Positions 11,301 to 20,223 of a stretch of DNA of 64,000 nt are shown piece by piece (within the stretch, counting starts at the first letter, position 1; each line of letters starts with the position of its first letter). The translations under genes were made by a program, and so were the position numbers. This DNA comes from Vicia villosa (lineage: Eukaryota > Streptophyta > Magnoliopsida > Fabales > Fabaceae): contig NC_081186.1 of NCBI RefSeq assembly GCF_029867415.1, forward strand, positions 107,869,381-107,933,380, read 5' to 3'. The notes under the pieces were generated by a model, which saw only the letters and a program-made list of their open reading frames with translations, was not told the DNA's origin and searched no databases.

Positions 11301-12028
11301 TTATTAAATTTGAATGGTTTAGGTCCCCAATCTTTGTTGTCCACTTCAAGCCATATAGGACAATGATCGGAAATATCCCTCTCTCCCACCATTTGCCCAA
11401 TCACCCCCCATTCATCCAACACTTTCTCCGAAACAAGAAATCTATCTAATCTACTCATAGATTTACCATCACCGCTATACCAAGTAAATTTCTTTCCTTT
11501 GCAAGGAACATCCACCAACTTACTATTTTCAATAAAAACCTCAAATTCCATAGCTTCGTTAACATTTGACAAGACACCTCTACCCTTCCTCTCTTCCCTT
11601 GTCTTTATAGCATTGAAGTCTCCTCCAATAATCCAATCCCCATCATTGAATTCTTCTTTTAAAACCAACAACTTATGCCACAAAATTCTCTTCTTCGTAA
11701 TGTCGCAAGGGGAATACACATTAACCAAATAGATAAAAGAGTTATTTTTAATAACTTTCACGCCCAAATACCCCTCCCCTTTAAAGCTCAAAATAACTTC
11801 TACCTCCTTCTCCCTCCACAAAATAATCATACCGCCCGATCTACCCGCGGAATTAGAGAAAGAATAACCAATGTCTTTATCATTCCAAAAACTTTTCGCT
11901 ACAAATTCATGCATGTTTGTCAACTTTGTCTCTTGGATGAAAAAAATGTCCACTTTGCTCTTAATCACCAAAGAACTGATTCTTCTTCTCTTAAGAGCAT
12001 TTCCACCCCCTCTAATATTTAGAGAGCA
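8321..12028 (-). CDS. LINE ORF2: endonuclease-reverse transcriptase
   Basis: This encodes the LINE enzyme that nicks target DNA and primes reverse transcription there. Counting from codon 1 at 11971, an AP-type endonuclease covers about residues 1-210, with QETKL at 14-18, GGDFNAI at 116-122, SRLDRF at 173-178 and SDHCPI at 201-206. The reverse transcriptase core has SPGPDGY at 432-438, KVDFEKAYDKVSW at 558-570, GLRQGDPLSPFLF at 616-628 and the catalytic FADD at 664-667. A zf-RVT-type Cys/His region follows near residues 1085-1130. The frame is open without interruption to TAA-type termination at 8321. Nineteen further in-frame codons, with the start of the endonuclease fold (SLNIRG), extend upstream to the TGA at 12029-12031. 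No ATG precedes that motif in frame, so translation may depend on ORF1 or on a lost start. Confidence 0.92.
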   Translation of the reverse strand, partial: CSLNIRGGGNALKRRRISSLVIKSKVDIFFIQETKLTNMHEFVAKSFWNDKDIGYSFSNSAGRSGGMIILWREKEVEVILSFKGEGYLGVKVIKNNSFIYLVNVYSPCDITKKRILWHKLLVLKEEFNDGDWIIGGDFNAIKTREERKGRGVLSNVNEAMEFEVFIENSKLVDVPCKGKKFTWYSGDGKSMSRLDRFLVSEKVLDEWGVIGQMVGERDISDHCPIWLEVDNKDWGPKPFKFNNEWFSHEAFYSFVEKEWKSLKVEGRGDYILKQKLFLLKGRLKWWNREIFGKIDLEIQKEVREINCVDDVLELEGDDFNPDSLIRRKEATSRFWMKLRIKENMLEQKANMKWLREGDSNSGYFHKVMKEKRRHNHIGPINTLDGRLEKVDDIKDYVANHFSKKFEDEERAAVLEGINFDRISEDDKKWLERPFQEEEINEALKSSGSTKSPGPDGYSFLFIKRCWNFLKVDFLNYFQHFYEGRELSKAVTSSFLALIPKSVNPLSLDDYRPICLVGCMYKFMAKMLAGRLKVVLNSIVSPCQSAFVPDRHLLDGVLVANEVVDFANKEGKSCLLFKVDFEKAYDKVSWKFLRHLFLKMGFGGKWRSWMELLVFNSDMSVVVNGSPTRDFKVRRGLRQGDPLSPFLFVLVAEALTRLVRKSIVIGEYENFVINRACNVDILQFADDTLLVGEGSWKHVKAVKIVLRAFELVSGLGINFHKSKLIGINVTPNFLEAASLYLSCKIESSNFYFLGIPIGFNPRKEGTWKPLVEKMKFRLLGWKNWFLNLGGRITLLKSILSSLAIFTMSFYKMPAKVVSELTKLQSNFLWGGVNENRKIHWVSWRGVTLPYLKGGLNIKDINDFNLSLLNKWRWRIVNGGEALWLDVLKARYGDLNMQIFGGGANTKNPLSSHWWRDLLKVGKISSFLKDPFIESCCFIVGNGFNTPFWEGCWLKNVCLSDVFPELYAISLLKYVSVAVMGGWNEGSWKWGDLGISEEVAVEMGLVSKLVSLRNFLESFTGFVLEKDSVCWNIETDKCFTVSSCYKRYESRRIPFGPINKNDGALEKIWKLEIPFKIKAFAWRLFVNRLPTKDLLKVRGIHLTASNLFCVFCGVHLEGSNHIFFECNVIKLVWKDIGEWVDFSGWKEEDCIPLFMEWYALGRRKNIKEGKLGVLWLATCWTIWLTRNDFCFNQEVWNVNDMVWKIKILVWRWSSFGEITYSNCNFYDFCKDPLSFLS

Positions 12029-14185
12029 TCATAAAGACAATATGTTAATCTCCTTCAAACCATCTTTTCGCAAGGATGCCTCTTGTTCCATCACATCAAT
12101 TCTCTCGATGACCTTATCATCTCCCCCCATAGATACCACCCCCAACCCTTCCATCGCTTTCCAAATTTTCGTACCGGACTCCTTGTCTAAAAAACTCCAC
12201 TGCCTCCCATTGTTCCTACTAATGTCGCTGTTACCACTGAGGTTATCGTAACAAACAGCCCCCCTGAAACATTCCCCTTCATCCTGAGAAAACCTGGCTG
12301 AAACTGAAAATGCACTTTTTTTCATTTTCGCTACTGTTACTACCGAGACTGCTTCCTTTCCTTTCAACCTGGGCAGATTCCTCAAGGTTTTCCTATGCAG
12401 AGAACCCCCACAGTCGGATAAATTCTTAAAGTTCACCTTCTTGCTACGACCACACTTTCTGGATTTAATACGTTTTACAGCGTCGTCGAAAGCCCCTACC
12501 TTATCATCTTTCCCCGAGCCCCCAGACTTATTATTAACAGAATGAGGCACCATACCATTGATAACCCCATCCAGCCCATCATAACTACCGTGAATTAACA
12601 CTGCCCCATGCCTGGGACTAGCAGCTGGCGTATCAACAGCAACAGCAACAGCTTCTGCCAAAACCAAGCTGTTACCGCCACTCCCGACCAGACCTGGAGA
12701 AACGATAACCGCCTCCGCTCCCTTCGTTTTAATTCCCAAATTACGCCCATCAACCGACCTTGAACAACCTCCAACGCTAAAAGAACCGGAACTATCAATC
12801 CCCTGCGAATTTGGAGACGAAATCAAGCTCTCCGGCACACGAGATTCCTTAGATCTGTTACTGCCTCCGCTGGCCGTCGCAGAAATACCAAGAGCTGCCT
12901 TACTGTTTGCCTTCATCTCCCCAGAAAACTCCATCTGAACATTCCCAGCACCTCCGCCGATAACATCACCATCCGCCCCTCTACTCTTCATACCACTGGA
13001 ACTCGAGAACTCTTCAATCTCATCTTCCGATTCACCGGCAACTCGAGACATGACATCTCCTGATTCGGAAGATACAGAAACAGAGGGTTCCAAGACAGAA
13101 GAAACATTCAGAACCTTACCGTTTGTCTCCACAGAAACACAGACACCAAAAGATTTTCCATCCACCATAATATCAATCTTATCGGGCAACCGAAAATCCA
13201 GCGCTAACAGAACCCTCACCCTGGCATAGTCGAAAAACAAGCCACTAGCGGTATGATCATCCACCGATAAAAACGTACCCAAGGAGTTAGCAAGCAAGGC
13301 GAAGAAATCTGTATTCCACGCGTGGATCGGGATACCACGGAAAATGATCCATACCGGTCTGCAATCACCCACCACCTCCTCTTCCCATTTGAAGACCTTT
13401 TCAAAACAATTCAGCCACCACGGTTCACCCTCTGCTATGAAATTATCAATTGTGCCCTCCTCATTCTCCTCCAACAAACAAAGATATTCTCCCATTGGAG
13501 AAGCTTTAATATTATAGTACCCCTCCATCTCGAACTTAGTTTGCAGACTGTAAGTGAAACCGGGTATGCTTACTCTGCCTACATACGCCTTAGCTAACTT
13601 CTGCCTGGCTACCGTACTAGAGGAAAAAGACACCTTCTTCCTGATATCCTCTACATGCCCTTGCCTGTTATTACCCACCACATCTGCAAAAGTCCTGTGT
13701 TGACCCCCCGAAACATTGATGCCCGGTGTCTTCGGAATCTAATTCCTACCAGCGGATACCCCAGGACCTTTATCCCTAAAGTTCCTAAAGCCGCTCATAC
13801 TACCATGAGCTTTGGGTGCAAAGCGATCGAACCTAGGCACATTAGCGTGAATCTTCCTCCCTCCGATATGAACATTGTCTAAAGATATTGCCAACAACCT
13901 CGAGTCCTCAACCTCCTTGAACCTCGCAAAACCAAATCTCTTCCCAAATTTATTCCTCCTAGGAGAAATAGCAACCTCTACCACCGTGCCAATGCAGCCG
14001 AATAAACCATACAAATCACAAGCTTTAGTGGTATCCGGGAAGTCAGAAATGAAGAAGGAAGAAATACTCCCCGGATTTGCAACCTTCGACCTGCCATTGA
14101 AAGGGAACGTATCCCATCTCGCTACCCAATTCCTGAAGGTTTTCTTTCTGACATCTATCCACCCCTCCTCCCTACGATTATCCAT
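12029..14185 (-). pseudogene. LINE ORF1: RRM plus DUF4283 nucleic-acid-binding protein, interrupted by TAG
   Basis: The ATG at 14185 opens a frame with an RRM whose RNP2-like FFISDF and RNP1-like KRFGFARF are clear. A TAG at 13739-13741 follows. After it the same frame continues through TFADVVGNN to a DUF4283 domain (KLAKAYVGRV...GIPIHAWN, about 13590-13200). A long serine/glycine-rich linker and a basic C-terminus (KRIKSRKCGRSKK near 12480-12430) come next, ending at TGA 12029. The protein would be about 717 residues without the TAG. It is expected to bind LINE RNA as a chaperone or RNP component. Because nothing shifts frame, the TAG may be a single point mutation. Confidence 0.85.
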
Positions 14186-14560
14186 AAGAGAAAGAACAGA
14201 CCACAAAACAAAGACTTGACCTAAAACAGCTGCCGGAAGCCAAAACACAAACAGAAATCTTGACACAAGACGCCGAAAGCCCCAGCTGGGTACAAATGCC
14301 AAAAGCCCCAACTTCCTCTCCCTCCACCAAGGTCCCTGATCCTAAAACCAGGAGTTTAAACCAAAGATGAAGTGAGTGGACTTGGAAAGAACCCTTGACA
14401 CAAGATACCCAGAACGAGAGCGAAATACGAAAATAGCGTACAAAAGAAAACCCAGAGAACGAGATTCAGCCAATAGCTCATAGAACACCAGATCCACCAC
14501 CGCATTAACCGGTGGAGACCCGCCGGCAGACGGAGCTGAAGCTAACCATAGTCGCCTTTT

Positions 14561-14954
14561 TAGTCAGTATAGTATTCTTTAATTCATTTTTAAAAAGATC
14601 GTTACATATTGTATATAGAAGAAACAAAACAGGTAATAAAATATGATGCGCGGAAATGTGTTTCGAAAATGTGTTTGAAATTGATGGTAAATAAATGTTA
14701 GTCTCTAACATTGAAAAATGTATTTACGTTATATTTTATTATATTTTAAAAAAATATTATCGATGTTAATATCTTAGTGTGTATTTATTGTATACTATCT
14801 TTTTAATAAATATTAAATAAATAATAGAAAAGAAGGAAAAAATAAAACAATAAAATTGGAGATAATACAAATAAAAAAAATTATGCAAAGGAAAAAGATG
14901 AGAAGAAAAAATTAAACAATAAAATTGAGTACACTTTCTCTGGCCATGCAATCT
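14561..14954. other. Intergenic AT-rich DNA downstream of the RBR gene
   Basis: No gene was seen. It should include the 3' UTR and polyadenylation region of the minus-strand RBR gene ending at 14955. Confidence 0.5.
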
Positions 14955-15722
14955 TTATCTCGTTGCACACCAATAATGGGACTCTCTATTCCAAGTGGAT
15001 CCACAACCATAGCAAAATTGATGACCACACCTGCATGTTATTTTAGTGCATCCACGAACTTTTTCTACATAGTATTTGCATTTTGGACATCTTTTCCAAT
15101 TCTTTTTCTTTGCAAGATTCATTACCAATTGATCTTCCCTCCCTCCCTTCAAGCTTCGGAACGTTCTACAATCAACTCCTGAATGCCACGAAACCCTACA
15201 TTGCGCGCAGAATAGTCTATGACAATGTGGACATTCCGAAACTGTCACAACTTTATTCTCATCATTCAGTAACATAGCTGAACAATCCTTAAAAGGACAA
15301 TAAACTTTTTGTGATTCTAACACCGAATTCTCACAAAGTGTTTTTTCCCATCTTTCAAACATAACTTTTGGTATAACTGAAATACAATGATAAGCCTCTA
15401 AAATTTCTTTGCAGTTCGGTTCAGGACAGTTTATTCTTGATATCTTCTCTTGAATTTTTGCAGCTAGATATCTTCGGACACACGTTTTACAGAAAGAATG
15501 CGAACAACTTCCAACTTTGAACATTTTTTTAATAGGTTTAGATTCCATGCAAATACCACAATATAAATTTTTCAATTGAGGAGAAGATTTGCCTTCAATA
15601 ATATTTTTCAATTTCAGTTTGAGGTTTCTTAAGAGGGTATTTTTATCACCAAATATTGGAAAGTTTTCTTGAGCATCATAGAAAATGTCTTCATGTGTTG
15701 TAGAGGAAGAACTTCCCTCCAT
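14955..15722 (-). CDS. RBR (RING-IBR-RING) E3 ubiquitin ligase
   Basis: A single exon of 255 codons starts at the ATG at 15720-15722. RING1 covers residues 55-104 (CGIC, CSHSFC, CVRRYL, CPEPNC). The in-between-RING domain covers about 127-185 (YCPFKDC, CPHCHRLFCAQC, SWH...C). RING2 covers 212-252 (CPKC, GCTKITCRCG, FCYGCG, HYWC). In RBR ligases the Cys after the KxxGG/G turn of RING2 carries ubiquitin as a thioester; here it is Cys225, and all zinc ligands are present. These enzymes take ubiquitin from an E2 bound to RING1 and pass it to a substrate. The protein is short and ends four residues after RING2 begins to close, like compact plant RNF144/RSL1-type members. The substrate is unknown. 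The frame is intact, so it is probably a working gene. Confidence 0.88.
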   Translation of the reverse strand: MEGSSSSTTHEDIFYDAQENFPIFGDKNTLLRNLKLKLKNIIEGKSSPQLKNLYCGICMESKPIKKMFKVGSCSHSFCKTCVRRYLAAKIQEKISRINCPEPNCKEILEAYHCISVIPKVMFERWEKTLCENSVLESQKVYCPFKDCSAMLLNDENKVVTVSECPHCHRLFCAQCRVSWHSGVDCRTFRSLKGGREDQLVMNLAKKKNWKRCPKCKYYVEKVRGCTKITCRCGHQFCYGCGSTWNRESHYWCATR

Positions 15723-15995
15723 GCTTTCACAAATATTTTTCTGAATTCTTGAAAAGAACTTGCCAATTCCCTTGGATCTATTTCAGAAGAATAAAAAGAG
15801 TATCAAAACAAAGAAAAATCATCGGAAAAAAATAAGAGAAAGAAAAGAAAAAGACTTCAAACTCACACCCCGCCGACGACGACTCCGCCTGCGACAAGAG
15901 ACTTTGCATATTCACCGGCCATCATGGAGACTTAAGGCTGATCAGTTACAGAAATACAATAGCAGCAAATAAAATTTCTCAGTTCAAACAAGTAT

Positions 15996-16004
15996 TATAT
16001 ATAG
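15996..16004 (-). promoter_or_regulatory. Possible TATA box of the RBR gene
   Basis: TATATATAA-like sequence on the minus strand about 275 bases upstream of the RBR start codon. This is plausible if the 5' UTR is about 240 nt; position only, no other support. Confidence 0.3.
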
Positions 16005-17109
16005 CAGCATAAACGTGTATTTTTTTAAGGGATTTAATTTAATGATTTGATTTTTATTTTTTAAGATTTTATTTGGTGTGAAGCAAAGATATCGGGGATC
16101 AAAGCGCGTTTAGGAAGGGATACTCATGAAGTATAAAATCTTATATAAATAAATTTTTTTACTTTAGTTTCTAAGTTGGTTACATGCGTACACTAATTAT
16201 ATTTTAGTTTTAATTTGTAAAATAAGTATTTTTCTGGTTTTTGTATCTGCGGAATTTTCTGGTTTTGGTTATAGGTGAAAAACAAAAACAAAAATTTAAA
16301 TCAAATAATTAATAATTATTGTTACTTTTTTAAGATTTATCAAATACTTTAATTTTATCATTCTTTATTAAAAATAAATTACTTAAATATGTTTATAGTT
16401 TTTATAAATATTCTAAATTTCGTTTTTACTCCCTCTAAAATTTTCTACAAACGATAGTCCTCTTAAAAAAATTTATTCACAATTTTAATCTTTGTCGTCA
16501 ATTTTCATTAACGAAAACTGATGTGACATGCCACGTGAAAGATAGCTTAGCAAATTTTAAAAACGTCTTAGATTGGGAAGGTTACAAACCTCCTCTAAAC
16601 AAATCCTAAAAAATTAAACAATACCTTCTAACTAACCCCATAAATCTCATGTGAAACACAAAAACTTGTCCCTTTCTTCTTTTTCTCTCATATCTCACAC
16701 AAACCAAAAGATTACAAAACAATAACAAAAAATTTAAATCTTTTGCATCATGAACTCAACAAGTTAAAGAAAATATGAATGAAGAAAAATATCATTCACG
16801 TGGACTAATCGGTCTGGTCCACTCCATCCATCCATGAGAAGGAAAGACAAATGCAACGATTAATTGTTAAGTTTCATTTTCTCTTCTTCTTTGTCTTGTC
16901 TCTTCTTCTTCTTCTACGTTTTTCCTCTCAAACTAATTGAATTTTCATCTTGTTCTCATCTCACCATAATCTCCACATCCTCTCTCACTCATTCACCACC
17001 TTCAAAACTTGAATCCAAACATCAAGAAACTTGTATGGTATTAAAGTTCCCAAAGATTACTCATCAAACATCAAGAAACTTGTATCAATAAAAGATCTCA
17101 AGTTAATTG
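16005..17109. other. Intergenic AT-rich DNA
   Basis: No gene was recognised. Near 16410-16470 there is a short stretch resembling one arm of the GGGTTAAT-type MITEs found at 28356 and 57859 (TTCGTTTTTACTCCCTCTAAAA), but no second arm. Confidence 0.45.
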
Positions 17110-17815
17110 GTTTAAAATCTTGTATTGATGCAACAACTTCTATCAGTAGATATCTGTGAGATCCTACCAAAAAAAATGTGAGAGTGACTATAACGAGATT
17201 GTGCTTATTCTTCAATGTCATATGTAATAAAGTTCTTGATTTCAAAAAATTAGATGAATTAGAAGATCATGCTTCCATAATCTCATGTCAATTGGAGATG
17301 TATTTTCCTCAATCATTTTTTGACATTATGGTTCACTTGTTCATCTAGTCACAGAAATCAGATTTTGTGGTCCAATTTATTTAAGGTGGATGTATCCAAT
17401 AGAGCGATATATGAAGATCTTTAAAGGATATACGAAGAATCATCACCGACCGGAAGCTTCGATTGTCGAAAGGTATATCACAGAAGAAGTTGTTGAGTTT
17501 TGTTGAAAGGATAGATGAAGTTCAACCTTTCATAGATACTCACAAAAGAATTTTGAGGAAAAAATATCCCCGAATGAGTGACAAGTTGTTGTTGATAGAG
17601 CATAACAAGAGATTCATTGATTGGTTTAATGAAAGTGTATCTAGTGATCGTAGTGCATCCGATATACTTAAATGGTTGTCGTACGAGCCAAAATTTTGTG
17701 TCATAACTTGGACTGCATACGACATTGGTCATTATACCTTTTGTACAAAATCAAGAGATGAAATTTGTTACTTATGCAAAAAATTTAACGGTAATATATC
17801 ATATCCATTATAATA
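17110..17815 (+). pseudogene. CACTA (En/Spm) transposon protein remnant, DUF4218 region
   Basis: Plus-strand pieces give the characteristic DUF4218 segment of plant CACTA elements. TITRLCLFFN near 17187 is followed by KLDELE, LEMYFPQSFFDIMVHL near 17295-17345 and RWMYPIERYMKIFKGY near 17385-17435. Then comes RPEASIVERYI, and in a shifted frame EHNKRFIDWFN and WTAYDIGHYTF, leading toward the DUF4216 region. A TGA after EEVVEFC and a frame change show decay. It runs toward the CACTA-type terminus at 18056-18070, so it is the 3' part of one element. Confidence 0.85.
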
Positions 17816-18070
17816 TCTCACGCGCTTTCTAGAAAAATATAAATAACAAAACGACGCAGTCGGGAATCGAACCTAGGACCTTTAATTTACCATAACGGTC
17901 CTTAGTAACAACCATTGTAATAGGGGGCGCACTTTCCAGTTTATGACAACGGTTATTGGGCCGTGATTGTAAGTATCATATATACAACCACACGCTACAT
18001 AACAACGTCTAGGCCTGCGTGATTATATATTTTTAACAACCGCTGTTGTTTGCCTTTTTCGTAGTAGTGA
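17816..18070 (+). mobile_element. CACTA 3' terminal region
   Basis: The segment ends TTTTTCGTAGTAGTG at 18056-18070, the inverse of CACTACTACGAAAAA. Subterminal repeats of an AACAACCGCTGTTGTT type (about 18035-18052) and ACAACGGTTATTGG (about 17945) are typical of CACTA ends. The left end of the element was not found. Confidence 0.65.
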
Positions 18071-19077
18071 CATGAGTTGTCCCTCTCATACTGTTGCAAA
18101 TATTACCAAACAGGGTCCCTCACCGTCGTGAGAAAGCCCTAACCACAATCACTTACTAAGACCTCTGATTATCCCTTACTCGCATAGGGATACTGCGCAC
18201 TCCTGTACTTTTTGTCAAGTACAAAAATTATCTTATAACCGATGCTCTCTTAACATTATGATTTTTGCTTATCGAGAAAAAATAATGATTCTTTGGAGCC
18301 TAACCGTGTTAGAATCTTAAGAAAAAACTTAATGAATCGTGATTGATTACATGTTAGTGATATAAGTTAGATAAAAAAACAAAATTTGGCTTATTGTGAG
18401 TACAATACACAGATTAAGCAAAACACTTACCATGCTTCATTAATACATTTTGTGAGGATTGTGATTCAGATGGATTGACTTTTGATTGAAGTATTTGAGA
18501 TCAATATTTGATTTAACAAATCTTATGTCTACTTTGATACACTAATAGCATGATATTTCCTTGAACATTGTTGTTGGCACAAATCCTACAAGTGTTAAAA
18601 AAGAGGATGGGAATTTGAAAACATTTTTTGATATTTACAAACCTAGATTGTTCAATTGTGTTATGATGATATATTCTAACAATACTCTATGTGAAATTTA
18701 AAACTTTTGTTTGGTTAGAGAGTGGAAATCAGGAACCCAATTTTTGAATGAAGTGCTAATTTGTTAATTAAGATTACATCGGAATTAAGGATTAGGTAGT
18801 TAGTTTATACCTTACTTAACGCCTAAGAAAGCTCACTTAGGTGAAATTGTTAAGAAACAAAAGCACTAATTTATCTGTGTTCAGAGTTCATCATTAAGTT
18901 TAAGTTTAGAATCTATGAAAAATTTAATTAATCAACACAACAAGATATTGAGGCAAGCCACATTTGCTCTATGCCTATCCATGGTGACACTGAAAAAACA
19001 AATACGACTATATAACTTTTTCATTCTTTGACAAAAAAACTGACTATTCAACTAGTTATTGGTTACATGGAATTTGT
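18071..19077. other. Intergenic DNA
   Basis: No coding frame or repeat boundary was recognised. The part near 19077 should include the 3' UTR of the FLZ gene. Confidence 0.45.
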
Positions 19078-19568
19078 TTATACTTTAGATTTCAGTCTTT
19101 GCATTCGAATGTCCTTCAGAATAAGGCTTGTCTCTCTTCGTGCCTCATTACAACATTGCCTATAAGATTTCACTATTCTTTTAGTAGAGATCTCTAATTC
19201 TTTCATCTCATCCAAAACTATCTGTCTGTTCCGGCACTCTATACTGCAGAAACCTTGATCTCCTCTGCATAATTAATTATTACAAACATATCAATAACAT
19301 GCCAATATTTTTATGTGTAAAACAAAAGCATACATACTATAAGCATATGTTATCAATATATATATATATATAATATATAATATATATACCTGTACATGTA
19401 GATATCTTTGTCTTGGCTGAGGTTTTTATCACACAAATTGCAAGTTTTGAGGAAGCAAAAATCCATAGGGATGGTTTGGTTTGGTTTTTTTAATGCAGAT
19501 TTGATAAGAATATTTGAGTTATTCTTTGAGGTGATAATATGAGGAAGGAGTCTTAGACCAACTTCCAT
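19078..19568 (-). CDS. FCS-like zinc finger (FLZ, DUF581) protein, two exons
   Basis: Exon 1 is 19390-19568 (ATG at 19566-19568) and exon 2 is 19078-19264, ending in TAA. The 125-nt intron has GT...AG borders and joins the codon for the Arg in DIYMYR. The product is 121 residues. The FLZ domain (about residues 38-80) reads FLKTCNLCDKNL, DIYMYRGD, then FCSIECRNRQI...DE, with all four zinc-binding Cys. FLZ proteins are plant-specific adaptors that bind the SnRK1 energy-sensing kinase. A coiled region rich in Glu/Lys/Arg follows. The domain-splitting intron is usual for the family. A TTTAAATA box lies upstream at about 19669-19676 on the minus strand. Confidence 0.9.
19357..19388. repeat. (TA)n tract in the FLZ intron
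   Basis: Alternating T/A abuts the 5' splice site of the FLZ intron; length changes here could affect splicing. Confidence 0.75.
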
Positions 19569-20223
19569 GGTGATAGTATGAATGGAAAAGAATGGAAGAT
19601 GGTTGAATAGTGTAGTGGGAATTAAGTAGAGGGAATTGGATGAGGTTTGAGAAAGGAAGAAGTGGTGGATATTTAAAGGGAGATAGGCCCCATGAAGAAG
19701 ACAAGCATGTGTTTTTAGTGTTTAACACATAATTAACACGTGCTATGTTAGAATATTGTATTTTTGATCAAGTTGTTTGATACACTTTTTGAGATCTTTA
19801 TATTTCATTTGGTGGTAGACCGGTAGGGACAAAAGTGAATACTTTTTTGAAAATGTTTAGATATGTTTATAATAAGATAATTGAATAGAATATTTATACC
19901 ACAAAAAATATAGTGTGTAATAAAATGAAAAAATGGGTACTTGGTTTTTATTTCAATCTAGAATGAGAATTGTTGTTGAAATGGTGAGATGCATGTACGA
20001 GGGTGCATTGAACTTTTGATACGATGTTGCATAGGTAGACATGCAATGTTAACACTCTAATATTCAAGTTATTAAAAGAATCGAAGTGATTTGAGAGTGA
20101 TGATGGATTTGAATATTTAAGAATGATGCATTTTTCTCTTTATATACATAGAGTGGTTAAAACCACCTGCGAGAGAGAGAGAGACACAACACGCTGCATG
20201 GACAGACGTCTGATTGATTTGAA
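19569..20223. other. FLZ upstream region and spacer
   Basis: This should hold the FLZ promoter on the minus strand. A short (GA)n tract lies at about 20170-20183. No gene was seen. Confidence 0.45.

Larger units (their letters stand above)
8199..14560 (-). mobile_element. Near-complete LINE (L1 clade, RRM-type ORF1)
   Basis: The element lies on the minus strand. Its 3' end is a poly(A) run seen as about 18 T at 8199-8217, followed by a roughly 100-nt 3' UTR and the ORF2 stop at 8321. The 5' leader extends to about 14560, where the GC-richer LINE sequence gives way to AT-rich DNA. From the ATG at 14185 to 8321 (1955 codons) the same frame is open except for TAG at 13739-13741 and TGA at 12029-12031. 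The RRM plus DUF4283 content of ORF1 matches the RRM-bearing plant LINEs first described in beet (BNR type). I could not find a target-site duplication, so the 5' boundary is approximate. Confidence 0.9.

Noticed and set aside
8526..11732. Plus-strand open frames opposite the LINE
   Set aside because: They are antisense shadows of ORF2 without known domains.
12595..13597. Other frames within LINE ORF1 (for example 12595-12798 and 13322-13597)
   Set aside because: They overlap the RRM/DUF4283 frame and show no family signature.
16864..17091. 75-codon plus frame rich in Phe and Ser
   Set aside because: Low-complexity translation of a CT-rich stretch; no motif, no splice or promoter support.
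19519..19728. 69-codon minus frame upstream of the FLZ gene
   Set aside because: Overlaps the FLZ exon 1 and its 5' UTR in another frame; no ATG-led motif.
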